A DNA stretch of 64,000 bases from NCBI GenBank assembly GCA_004293675.1, contig READ01000014.1, positions 1 to 64,000 of the forward strand. Direction: 5' to 3'. Origin of the DNA: Betaproteobacteria bacterium (lineage in GTDB: Bacteria > Pseudomonadota > Gammaproteobacteria > Burkholderiales > Casimicrobiaceae). A program made the translations under genes and the position numbers. Positions 25,844-33,657 of the stretch are shown here, piece by piece (position 1 is the first letter of the stretch; the number at the start of each line of letters is the position of its first letter). The notes under the pieces were generated by a model. The model saw only the letters and a program-made list of their open reading frames with translations, did not search any database and was not told the origin of the DNA.

Positions 25844-26578
25844 ATGAAATTACTTTCACTCGCCACGGCTGTTGCCGTCCTATCAATCTCTGCCGTTGCC
25901 ACGGCGCAAGACAAACCCGATGGCCAGTTCCACGGCACAGCAAGCCTCGGCGCAGCATTCTCCTCGGGCGCGGTGAGCAACACCACGCTCAGCGCAACCT
26001 TTGACACGGCGCGCAAAACCACCAGCGACAAGCTCAGCTTCTACGGTCTCGCCGCCCGCGGTACGACCAAGGTCTCCGGTATTTCAGCCACCACCAGCGA
26101 TCTCTATCGTTTGGGCGGCCGCTACGATCGCGATCTCAACAAGCAACTCTTCGCCTATGTCAGCGGCGACCTTGAAAAGAACGGTGTAACACTTTTAGAC
26201 CTTCGCGCTGCGGCGTATGTGGGTTTGGGTTATCACGTGATCGCCACACCGGTCACCACCTTTGATGTGTTTGGCGGCGTTGGCTACAACCACTACAAAT
26301 ACAAAGGCCTTGGCAGCGACGGTGCGGCTGAGCTCATGCTCGGTGAAGAATCAGCACACAAGCTCTCCGACACCACCACGTTTAAGCAAAAGCTCGTTGT
26401 CTATCCATCATTTGATAGCGATCTGGGCTACCGCGCCACCTGGGATGCCACCGTGGGTGTGGCCATGGGCGGCGGCTGGAATATGAATCTGGGCGCTGGC
26501 ATCAAGTACGCCAACAAAGTCTATGTTGCCAAGAAAACCGAATCGCTCTTGACCGTGGGCTTCGGCTACAAGTTTTAA
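25844..26578 (+). CDS. DUF481 family outer-membrane protein (YdiY-like)
   Basis: 244 residues. Signal peptide MKLLSLATAVAVLSISAVAT with cleavage after ATA, then repeated beta-strand patterns typical of DUF481 (GTASLGAAFSSGAVSNTTLS, YRLGGRYDRDLNKQLFAYVS, DLRAAAYVGLGYHVI) and a terminal Phe (TVGFGYKF). Probably an eight- to ten-stranded outer-membrane barrel of unknown cargo, often induced by salt or acid. AGGAAA precedes ATG 25844; the frame extends upstream but without signal-peptide character. A strong terminator follows. Confidence 0.85.
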   Translation: MKLLSLATAVAVLSISAVATAQDKPDGQFHGTASLGAAFSSGAVSNTTLSATFDTARKTTSDKLSFYGLAARGTTKVSGISATTSDLYRLGGRYDRDLNKQLFAYVSGDLEKNGVTLLDLRAAAYVGLGYHVIATPVTTFDVFGGVGYNHYKYKGLGSDGAAELMLGEESAHKLSDTTTFKQKLVVYPSFDSDLGYRATWDATVGVAMGGGWNMNLGAGIKYANKVYVAKKTESLLTVGFGYKF

Positions 26579-26605
26579 TCAGCTGACCGACTCAAAAAAT
26601 GCACA

Positions 26606-26635
26606 ACAGAAAGGCGCCTTCGGGCGCTTTTTTGT
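26606..26635 (+). terminator. Terminator after the DUF481 gene
   Basis: Stem AAGGCGCC / GGCGCTTT around a TTCG tetraloop-like sequence, followed by T6. It lies about 30 nt after the stop and immediately before the CDP-alcohol phosphatidyltransferase gene. Confidence 0.82.
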
Positions 26636-26652
26636 TGTCTAAACTACGCCCC

Positions 26653-27258
26653 ATGCTGGATCGATTCGCGCTACCGCTCTTTTCCCTGCCGCTTCACGGC
26701 GCGGCGCGCTTGTGCCGACGCGTTGGGCTCTCCGCCAACGCGGTTACCCTGGCCGGTTTGGTGGTGGGTTTGGCGGGCGCTGCGCTCATCGCCACGGGCT
26801 TCTACGGCGCGGGTTTAGCGCTAGTGCTAGCCAACCGTTTTCTCGACGGCGTAGACGGCACCATGGCGCGAATGGCCGGCCCCACCGATCGCGGCGGCTT
26901 TCTTGACATCGTGTGTGATTTTTTGTTTTACGCCGCTGTTCCGCTGGCTTTCGCCTACGCGAACCCCGTCGAGAACGCGTTGGCCGCAGCCACGCTACTG
27001 GCCGCGTTCATCGGCACCGGATCGAGCTTTCTCGCGTTCGCCGCCATCACCGCCAAACGCGGTCAAACAAGCCCGATCTATCCAAACAAAGCGTTCTACT
27101 ACCTCGGCGGATTGACGGAGGGCACCGAAACCATCGTCGCGTTTTGTGTGATGTGTTTGTCTCCGACGCAGTTTGCGACCGTGGCGTATGTTTTTGCCGC
27201 AATGTGTGCGGTGACGATCGTCACGCGGGTGGTTTTTGGGGCGCGGGCTTTGGGCTAA
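26653..27258 (+). CDS. CDP-alcohol phosphatidyltransferase family protein
   Basis: 201 residues. The family motif D-G-x2-D-G-x2-A-R-x8-G-x3-D-x3-D is intact in LDGVDGTMARMAG...GGFLDIVCD, giving the bivalent-metal site that transfers a phosphatidyl group from CDP-diacylglycerol. Five or six membrane helices are expected. The acceptor alcohol (glycerol-3-phosphate, serine, inositol or other) cannot be told; the short N-terminus and lone location speak against the housekeeping pgsA or pssA. ATG 26653 directly follows a terminator, so its promoter must overlap that hairpin or transcription must read through. Confidence 0.85.
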   Translation: MLDRFALPLFSLPLHGAARLCRRVGLSANAVTLAGLVVGLAGAALIATGFYGAGLALVLANRFLDGVDGTMARMAGPTDRGGFLDIVCDFLFYAAVPLAFAYANPVENALAAATLLAAFIGTGSSFLAFAAITAKRGQTSPIYPNKAFYYLGGLTEGTETIVAFCVMCLSPTQFATVAYVFAAMCAVTIVTRVVFGARALG

Positions 27259-27260
27259 AC

Positions 27261-27330
27261 GGCTTATTCACTAAGCGCCTTATAAAACAAAGAAATATTG
27301 TAGTTATCGTCTTTATCTGAAAATAAACTG
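27261..27330. repeat. AT-rich island 4 with GGCTTA / TAAGC hairpin and GCGCCTTATAAAA core
   Basis: Directly after the phosphatidyltransferase stop: GCTTA-TTCAC-TAAGC (27262-27276), then GCGCCTTATAAAAC, whose reverse complement carries TTATAAGGCG. It is AT-rich to about 27350. Convergent gap. Confidence 0.5.
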
Positions 27331-27496
27331 AAACGGTATAAACGTCATATTTCTTACGGCTTTACCACAAACAGCTGATGCTTATTGAGCAGTGCAACGC
27401 TCCTGTAAGAAGGGCAGAACAAGGCACAGCGGACGTTTCTGAAAAACCGTCGCTGCGCTACGACCGGCACAGCTATCGACCACAGCCTACGGCACC

Positions 27497-27985
27497 CTAA
27501 AACGAGACCGTCACCTCAAGCGAGTCGTTGTACTGACCCGCTGGAACCATCCACTGGTTTTTCGGAACGATTATGTAGAGCGGCAGCACTGCGCTGCGCT
27601 GCGTGCCGCCTGAGCCGAAAAAAGCCGAGACACTGGGCCATGTAGTGTCGTCCCCCCAAGGAGTCTGCGTGCCAGGCAAGCTAAAAATGTTGTAGTGAAG
27701 TACAGCGCCAAACCCATTTTTCATATGCCGAGACGGCGCGCCGCCCAAAGCGTGGCCGTTTGAAAGCTTCACCCGGAAGGGCGTTGTCGAGAACTCCGAT
27801 TCGTTCGCTGCGTTACATCTGATAGTGATCGACTTACGCGGTTCGAGAGTGTCCACGATAGCCTTGTACTCAAGGTTGATGACCGGCAAGTCAATACTGC
27901 AAGTTACAGCAAAGGTCGCGCTGGCCGCCATTCCCACCCCGAGCAGAAACGCGCACCGAACCACTAAACCGGTCGCAGTTCGCAT
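27497..27985 (-). CDS. Spore-coat-U domain protein, predicted tip/minor pilin of the Csu-like pilus
   Basis: 162 residues. Signal peptide (LLGVGMAASATFAVTCS), then the SCPU fold with an early Cys (VTCSIDL), a second Cys (TIRCNAANES), an aromatic-rich core and the typical closing beta-strand VPAGQYNDSLEVTVSF. It is the last gene of the chaperone-usher operon, and its ATG overlaps the usher stop by 22 bp. The known CsuE tip adhesin is longer and two-domain, so this may be a shortened minor subunit. Confidence 0.75.
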   Translation of the reverse strand: MRTATGLVVRCAFLLGVGMAASATFAVTCSIDLPVINLEYKAIVDTLEPRKSITIRCNAANESEFSTTPFRVKLSNGHALGGAPSRHMKNGFGAVLHYNIFSLPGTQTPWGDDTTWPSVSAFFGSGGTQRSAVLPLYIIVPKNQWMVPAGQYNDSLEVTVSF

Positions 27986-30411
27986 GTCAGCGCTCCTAAA
28001 AAGGGTTGTAGTTCGCCTGCCGGTGGCGTGGGGATCACAAAGTCACAGCGCGATCCGTTTTTGCGGCCTGTGGCCGCGCCGCCGCTGCCCACGGATTCCA
28101 AGTACACCAACCCATCGAGCCCAACTTTGACCGCTTGCTTGCCAAAGAAAACGAGCACGCCTGCGGGGATCACTTTGCCGCGCCGATCAATCAGCGTAAA
28201 TGTTGCGGGCGATAAGCGGCGAATGTCTAAATTAAGTACCGTACCCGATTTGCTGCGCGTTGCGGCGCGACCAGGTTCGGCGGGAATGTTCACGTCAAGC
28301 GGTGCGGTGGACGCGTCGGGCGACACAGCCACGCCGTCATACGCCGACACCCTTGTGAGCACTGCGACGCCGCGTGAATCAAGCCGCGTTGTGCCGCCAC
28401 CGCCACCAGTGATTTTCATGCCCGCACCTTCGGGGGCACGCACCATGATGACTGCGTCTTGCACAGGCTGTCCAGCCGCCGCGCTGCCGTCCATCCAAAC
28501 CACCGAACCTCGCGCCCCAACGCGCGATGTGGTCGTGCTGGTTCCTCCGCTAAATCCACCCGAGCGAGAAAGCTCGGCGTTCACAATGCCGTAGGTTCCC
28601 AAATACTCACCGAATCCCCGACCGCCATTGCGATTGCCCTCAAGCTGCCAATTGAAGCCTTCGTAACCGTTAGCGCGCCGCCCGATGTAGGCGCTGCCAT
28701 CGGTTCGCGGATCATCTTTGCACGGCGAAGCGCAGCTCGCCTGCGCTGAACCACCGCCGTAATAGCCGTCGGCACCGTTCCAATTCACACCTAAATACGC
28801 TGCGTAATCGGCCAAATTGCCAAAGCGTCGGTTGTACGACGCATACACCCGCCATTCGCGATTGATCGGCAGCGAATAGCTCGCCAACGCGAATCGCGTC
28901 AGACCGGTCTGCACGTAATCCGTTTGACCATAAGACAGCGTCATCGCGCCGTAATCGCCCAACCGAAGCCCTGCGTTGCCGAGCAATCGCGATGTATACG
29001 GATTGATTTCAATGCCGCCGCCGATCATTCGGTAATCACGATTGCGCCATTCAGCCTGCGCGCCTGCGTTCCAAATCGTATTGACGTATTGGTACGAAGC
29101 AGCGGCCGCTTGACCGCGCCGTCCAGCCGCTTCGCTCACGCCGCCAGAAATCGACACGGCTTGCTTGGCGGTCAGTGGTGCCAGCAGCGTCGCTCCCGCT
29201 CCGCGAGGACCGTTGCGCTGAGCTTCACCGCGCAGCTCAACAGTCAAGCGATCACTGATGCCATAGCGCCACAGCGCCGCCGCAAAGGGCGACCCGTAAT
29301 CGTTGGAGCTCAGCGAATAGTTGTTGCGGAGCCATCCTGCCGCCACTGAATATCGCGAAAGACCTGTGCGAAGCTGCCCCGGTAAATTGAAAAAGGGCTG
29401 CTCGATCACCACTTCGCGACCCAAAATATCCTTCACCACCATGCGCGCCGTGCCGGTACCCGTGGTGGTCGGAATGCCCGTCACATTAAAGTTTCCCGCG
29501 GGCACGTTGAAGCTGCGCTGCATGCCCGAATTCATGAACACATCGACCGTGGATGGCACAGTCGCGCTGCCCCGGAAATCAACGGTGGGCAGCGTCACAA
29601 AACGCGGATCGATGGCATCTTCGGTGCCAAATTGCACGCCACCAAAGCGCACCGCCGGGCCGAATCGCCCGGCCACGCTCACACTGTCGCCAATCCGAAG
29701 TCGCGTGTTGCTGCTGGCGAAATCGCGCTGCACGTAGGTATCGAGCCGCGTCACGCTGCGCGGGTCTTGCAGCGGGTTGCCGGGCACTTGCGGCGGCACA
29801 CCGAGCTTAGGTGGCTCACGTACCACCGCGCTCGCCACTGCGCTGCCCAATTCCGAAAACGCCACCGCTTCAAATTGGCCGCCCAACTGATTTTGACCGC
29901 CCGTTCGGGATGCCGTGACGTCGTAGTTAACGTAAGCGCCGGGCGTAACGGTTGTTGCGACCGGGGGCTGCCGAGGAAACATCAACGCCGTCTCGCCCAA
30001 TAGCTCGGTCGACGTGTCGATAAAAAGCTCAAGCCGCGAACGATCCAAGCGCACCCTGAGCCCCGGTGTGCGCGACAGCGAAACAAAGTCGTCTCGCCCA
30101 CGCTGCACGGTCCTCGGCGTCACATTGACGAGTTTGAGCGACGCAAACGCCGCAGGCGACACCAACACACCCAGCCCAGCCACGTCGAGTACTTCGAGCG
30201 CGTCGGATACGGGCGTGCCGTTTAGGGTGACCGACACGAGTTGCTCGGCGATGGCGGGGATTTGGATGCGGGCGGGGGGGGCGGATTGCGCGTGGAGCGT
30301 TGTGACCCATCCGGCGGTGAAAAGCGTCGCGACAACTGTCGTGTGGACAAAACCCGAATACGGCACCAGTCGTGCCGGACGCAGTTGAAACGGATTGGTT
30401 CGGAATCGCAT
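27964..30411 (-). CDS. Outer-membrane usher, Csu-type (archaic chaperone-usher pathway)
   Basis: 815 residues, the normal usher size. Signal peptide ends near TLHAQSAPP. Usher order: N-terminal substrate-binding domain (VSVTLNGTPVSDALEVL), a beta-barrel with VTASRTGGQNQLGGQFEAVA and RLGDYGAMTLSYGQTDY, the plug domain in the middle (GSATVPSTVDVFMN ... RMVVKDILGREVVIEQPF) and C-terminal domains ending RCDFVIPTPPAGELQPFLGALTCELRPV. It secretes and assembles pilus subunits delivered by the chaperone. I use ATG 30411; the frame extends 15 bases further to a TTG. It follows the chaperone stop by 24 nt. Confidence 0.9.
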   Translation of the reverse strand: MRFRTNPFQLRPARLVPYSGFVHTTVVATLFTAGWVTTLHAQSAPPARIQIPAIAEQLVSVTLNGTPVSDALEVLDVAGLGVLVSPAAFASLKLVNVTPRTVQRGRDDFVSLSRTPGLRVRLDRSRLELFIDTSTELLGETALMFPRQPPVATTVTPGAYVNYDVTASRTGGQNQLGGQFEAVAFSELGSAVASAVVREPPKLGVPPQVPGNPLQDPRSVTRLDTYVQRDFASSNTRLRIGDSVSVAGRFGPAVRFGGVQFGTEDAIDPRFVTLPTVDFRGSATVPSTVDVFMNSGMQRSFNVPAGNFNVTGIPTTTGTGTARMVVKDILGREVVIEQPFFNLPGQLRTGLSRYSVAAGWLRNNYSLSSNDYGSPFAAALWRYGISDRLTVELRGEAQRNGPRGAGATLLAPLTAKQAVSISGGVSEAAGRRGQAAAASYQYVNTIWNAGAQAEWRNRDYRMIGGGIEINPYTSRLLGNAGLRLGDYGAMTLSYGQTDYVQTGLTRFALASYSLPINREWRVYASYNRRFGNLADYAAYLGVNWNGADGYYGGGSAQASCASPCKDDPRTDGSAYIGRRANGYEGFNWQLEGNRNGGRGFGEYLGTYGIVNAELSRSGGFSGGTSTTTSRVGARGSVVWMDGSAAAGQPVQDAVIMVRAPEGAGMKITGGGGGTTRLDSRGVAVLTRVSAYDGVAVSPDASTAPLDVNIPAEPGRAATRSKSGTVLNLDIRRLSPATFTLIDRRGKVIPAGVLVFFGKQAVKVGLDGLVYLESVGSGGAATGRKNGSRCDFVIPTPPAGELQPFLGALTCELRPV

Positions 30412-30435
30412 GGCGGAAAGCGGCAACGAACGGCG

Positions 30436-31161
30436 CTACTTCGCTCGCTGGACAGGGATATCCAGCTGTACAAGGCCACGTTCTGTAGTGAACGTTGCCG
30501 CTAACAGAGCGGGCGGTTGTGCGGGCCAAGCCAGGTCGAATTTGCGCTCTGAGCCCTGCAGTACATAGATCAGGCTTGCCTGGGTCTCGCTCCCAATCGC
30601 TAGTTTGGTGATCTTGGCGTGTGCGTTTCCCGTGTTGCGTAGCGTGATCGCCAGCTTGCCCGGTGCTTGCCCCGACGGCGGAAACCAAATTGCACCCGCT
30701 TGCAGTCGTTGTTCGCTCAAACCCTGAGCAGCAGGAACAAACACCGGAATGCTGAACGTCATGGCAAACCGCAACGTGGTTTGATTGCCTTGTGCGTCTG
30801 TTTTTGGGACCTCACGAAGCAGAATTCGATATGTTTTCTCGGTGTCTTGCGCTGGGGTCGCGCGAAGCGCCACGCGGATTGTCTGCCGTGTGTTCGGTGG
30901 AATTTCTACCATCGGCGGTGCGACCAAAAGGTCCCGCGTCGGCGAATTGACGTCCGTCCCTGACTCCTGCTTCCACTCGACTGCGGTTGGTTGAATCGAA
31001 ATCGCAGCGTCGCGATCATTCACAATCGTCAAAATCGCTGTAGTTTTGCCCTGCGCAAATTCCACGCGAATCGGGGAAACGGCCACTCGTTGGTCCTGCG
31101 CAGTCGCTGGCGCGACCCACAGCAACAGAGCTAGCGAAAGTGCGAAAACACTTTTAAACAT
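30436..31161 (-). CDS. Periplasmic pilus-assembly chaperone (PapD/CsuC-like)
   Basis: 241 residues. Signal peptide SLALLLWVAPATAQ. Two Ig domains: the first with VSPIRVEFAQGKTTAILTIVND and the conserved YRILLREVP strand; the second from IPVFVPAAQG with LAITLRNTGNAHAKI. The conserved Arg of PapD chaperones is probably that in the N-terminal strand region (SPIRVEF). It caps pilins and delivers them to the usher. It lies between pilin and usher; a hairpin separates it from the pilin gene. Confidence 0.88.
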   Translation of the reverse strand: MFKSVFALSLALLLWVAPATAQDQRVAVSPIRVEFAQGKTTAILTIVNDRDAAISIQPTAVEWKQESGTDVNSPTRDLLVAPPMVEIPPNTRQTIRVALRATPAQDTEKTYRILLREVPKTDAQGNQTTLRFAMTFSIPVFVPAAQGLSEQRLQAGAIWFPPSGQAPGKLAITLRNTGNAHAKITKLAIGSETQASLIYVLQGSERKFDLAWPAQPPALLAATFTTERGLVQLDIPVQRAK

Positions 31162-31188
31162 TGCGATAAGTGCTTGAATTAAAATGAA

Positions 31189-31210
31189 AATGCCGGGCAT
31201 GCCCGGCATT
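31189..31210 (-). terminator. Pilin-chaperone intergenic hairpin (partial terminator)
   Basis: A perfect 10-bp stem AATGCCGGGC / GCCCGGCATT with an AT loop, followed on the minus strand by TTTCATTTT. It lies 20 nt after the pilin stop and before the chaperone start. Placed inside the operon, it probably lowers transcription past the pilin so that the main subunit is made in excess. Confidence 0.75.
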
Positions 31211-31230
31211 GTAGGACGATTGCGCTTAAT

Positions 31231-31695
31231 TTAGAAGCTAATCACAATGTTGACTGTGTCCGTATAGGTGCCCGCCACAACGCTGCGGTTGGCAATGCTG
31301 TCGGGAATACGACCGAAGATCGTGAAGCTTTGTGCGGCACCGGTGCCTGTGCTTCCAACGCGATCGCCCGCTGTATCGCCCCAAACGGTGGTTCGACCTG
31401 TGGTTTTGTAAAGTTGGTAGGCCAACGCACCCATCGTGCGGGCGTTGACGTCGCCTGAGCCACCACCAGATAAGCCAATGAAATAGCTCGCGCCGGTGTT
31501 ACAAGTCAACGAGATGGCTGTTGCAGTGTCTACGTTGCCCAAGTTTGCGCCGTAGTTGGAGAACGCCATGTCATAGCTAGTCGCTCCAAATGCGCACGCA
31601 GTGTCCACCGTCGCCGAGACGTTGAGCGGCACCGACTGCGCGCTCGCCACGCCAACCAAACCAATCGCAGCCATAGCTGCAAGAATTTTCTTCAT
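31231..31695 (-). CDS. Spore-coat-U domain major pilin (CsuA/B-like)
   Basis: 154 residues. Signal peptide MKKILAAMAAIGLVGVASAQ, then an SCPU domain: VNVSA-like start (LNVSATVDTACAFGATSYDM), a second Cys in ISLTCNTGASYFIGLSGGG, QLYKTTGRTTVWGD and the closing strand GTYTDTVNIVISF. It is the first gene of the four-gene operon and the likely shaft subunit of an archaic (Csu-type) pilus used for surface attachment. AAGGA precedes the ATG. A long leader with possible structure lies upstream. Confidence 0.85.
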   Translation of the reverse strand: MKKILAAMAAIGLVGVASAQSVPLNVSATVDTACAFGATSYDMAFSNYGANLGNVDTATAISLTCNTGASYFIGLSGGGSGDVNARTMGALAYQLYKTTGRTTVWGDTAGDRVGSTGTGAAQSFTIFGRIPDSIANRSVVAGTYTDTVNIVISF

Positions 31696-32082
31696 GATAA
31701 GTATCCTTTTTCGTGTGCTTTAAGAATTAACCGAGAGTATTTTCCTCCGGGCGTGGTCTCCCCCGCTCGTCGATCTACGATTTTGCCTGAGCGGTATGAC
31801 GATGTCCTCGGGTTATTCTGCAGTTGCGAAACCCACAGCTGGGATCGCCGGTGAAGGGTTTTTTTGCGCCGCCAAACGGTGCATCTGCGGCGAATTTCGT
31901 TGCGAAATTGCGACAGATCGATTAGATACGTTTAAATTTCAGTCACTTAAACAGCTTTGCCGCTGAATGCCTTATTCAATAGGCGTTTTGTGTAATTGAA
32001 ACGTATCTTCGAAGCGCTATAAATATTGAATAAAACTCAATTTTCATATGGCTACGCGCAGAAAAGGCGGTTTTAAAACGTC
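31696..32082 (-). promoter_or_regulatory. Leader and promoter region of the pilus operon, with AT-rich island 5
   Basis: No gene is seen in this gap. The 31700-31900 part is GC-mixed with potential stems (for example CCCAGC-GTGGG around 31835); its function is unknown. AT-rich island 5 spans about 31944-32047, with core GAATGCCTTATTCAATAGGC (31965-31984), whose reverse complement contains GAATAAGGCATT. Promoter elements could not be fixed. Confidence 0.4.
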
Positions 32083-32131
32083 AAAACTTCACCTGAGCAC
32101 CCAATTCGAGCACTCGGTTGCTGGGGATTTC
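32083..32131 (-). repeat. Duplicated 3' end of kup (distal copy)
   Basis: 49 bp identical at 48 positions to the last 49 bp region of kup (35387-35435). Read on the minus strand it still encodes EIPSNRVLELGAQVKF and a stop. The two copies flank the split propeller gene as direct repeats 3.3 kb apart. The single mismatch is at 32096 / 35400. Confidence 0.9.
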
Positions 32132-32163
32132 CGCGCTGAAACCATCCTCAATGATCAAGCCAA

Positions 32164-33564
32164 CTAAAGTCCGCCGCATTGCCTAGCGAGGAAAAGCTTT
32201 ATCGAGTTCGCAGAACTCGGGTTGGTTGTCGCGAGCCATTGTTTGCGCGGCGCAGTCGCGGAGACCGCAACGCCAGACGTGATGGCGTCGTCTCGAAATC
32301 CAAGCATTGCGCGGATCAAAATTATCCCGTCGGACTCTGCACGGACGGCGCCGTCCCCGTCCAAATCCAGGTCAAGGCGATATACAAAGCTCCTGGCAAG
32401 ATTCGTCGCGCGCTCAGTCTCAGCGCTGATCACATTTGCAGGAGCAATATCGAGCATCGCTTTAATCAGATGTAGCCCGTCGGTCAGCGCGCGACGAGAA
32501 CCGTCGCCGTCCACATCCAACGTGCAGCCCACGCGGTCGATGGCTTGAAGGGTCGCGGTGTTTGGCTTCATCGGACTGCGCCCCCAGCCCGCAGTGATAA
32601 CGCGCCCGGCGTGAGGCCCTGAAGATAGCGTCTTGATCGCGAGACCATATTCGCGGGTTTGTGGCTCCCCGTGGCGCACCGTCCAGAGCCGCCTGCACTG
32701 CGAGTCGAACTGAATCGTCACCATGTCTACCGATCCTAACGACGAACGCTGCGCACCGGTTACCACCGGTCCGTCCAACCCAAGGGTAATAGCCGTTAAT
32801 CCGTCGCGATACTGCCCACTCGAGGTCTCGTCTATCCAGCTGCAATGCTCGACGCCACTGGCGTCGAACTTGACCAACGCAGGTTGAGCATCCTGACCGG
32901 CAACCCCAAGACTTCCAACGACATAAATCTTGGAATCGGCTGTGACGGCGGCGTCAGTCGCAGCGTCGCCGAATGTGCTCCCAGTACCAAGTTTGCTCGC
33001 AAAACGCACCGTTGGATTTTGGGAATTGAGATTGGAGTAGATGAGGGCACTAAATGCGCGCCCACCACTAACGATGGTCTCGCCAACAATGGTCGCGACG
33101 TCGCCATTTGCGGACAGCGCGAATCCGTTCACCCAATTGTTACCGGTGTTCGCGTACGTATCCTTCCACGACAGTGTCGGCACAATGCCGTCATTGATTT
33201 TCGCGAGTTGCCAATCGTCGCTCAAGTCGGGATACGCTCGATTGGCGAATCCGGAGACGTAAATCAAACCGCCGTGCGTGCGAATGTAGCTGGGGCGACC
33301 GCCGTAGACCGTGTTGGATACGACGGGCAGTCGCCACAGCCGTGTACCGTCAGAATTCCGATATTTGCTAATTGCCCAGTCCGTGACAGGATCCAAGGCG
33401 CTGCGGACTTGCGCAGTTGTGACGAGCACTTCGTTGGCATCGTTAACAGCCAAAGCGATAGGTGAAAGCCTCGTCTGCTGCTCAACATCGCGAATCATCC
33501 AAAGTTGATCGCCCAAGGTGTTTAGCTTAACTAAGATCGCAATTTTGTTCGTCACCGAGCTCAC
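32164..33564 (-). CDS. C-terminal part of the split propeller protein with two dockerin-like repeats
   Basis: 466 residues from GTG 33564, which has GGGAGG at good distance. It continues the propeller repeats (AVNDANEVLVTTAQ, ALSANGDVATIVGE, AVTADSKIYVVGSLG) and ends with two Ca-binding dockerin-like units: TLDVDGDGSRRALTDGLHLI and LDLDGDGAVRAESDGIILIR followed by AMLGFRDDAI. The pattern D-x-D-G-D-G-x5-(T/S)-D is shared with the protein at 7583-9589. Without the upstream half it has no signal peptide and would stay in the cytoplasm, which argues that the amber codon is inactivating. Confidence 0.65.
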   Translation of the reverse strand: MSSVTNKIAILVKLNTLGDQLWMIRDVEQQTRLSPIALAVNDANEVLVTTAQVRSALDPVTDWAISKYRNSDGTRLWRLPVVSNTVYGGRPSYIRTHGGLIYVSGFANRAYPDLSDDWQLAKINDGIVPTLSWKDTYANTGNNWVNGFALSANGDVATIVGETIVSGGRAFSALIYSNLNSQNPTVRFASKLGTGSTFGDAATDAAVTADSKIYVVGSLGVAGQDAQPALVKFDASGVEHCSWIDETSSGQYRDGLTAITLGLDGPVVTGAQRSSLGSVDMVTIQFDSQCRRLWTVRHGEPQTREYGLAIKTLSSGPHAGRVITAGWGRSPMKPNTATLQAIDRVGCTLDVDGDGSRRALTDGLHLIKAMLDIAPANVISAETERATNLARSFVYRLDLDLDGDGAVRAESDGIILIRAMLGFRDDAITSGVAVSATAPRKQWLATTNPSSANSIKLFLARQCGGL

Positions 33565-33657
33565 TGATTGACCTCCCGATACAACGAAAATGTTTCCGTT
33601 CGAATCGAGATCAAGAGCGTGAACCTGTAGATCGTCTACGTCCGGATCTTGGTATCG

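Noticed and set aside
30029-30688. 219-residue minus-strand ORF across the usher/chaperone junction
   Set aside because: Overlaps two well-supported genes in another frame and has Arg/His-rich shadow composition.
31741-31800. CTCAGGCAAAA text in the pilus leader, resembling part of a glycine riboswitch
   Set aside because: Only one short block matches; the other conserved blocks and stems of the aptamer are missing, and a pilus operon is an unlikely target.
32132-32163. Open frame upstream of the distal kup-tail copy as a second gene end
   Set aside because: The open stretch is short and runs into the stop of the propeller gene; only the 49-bp kup part is homologous.
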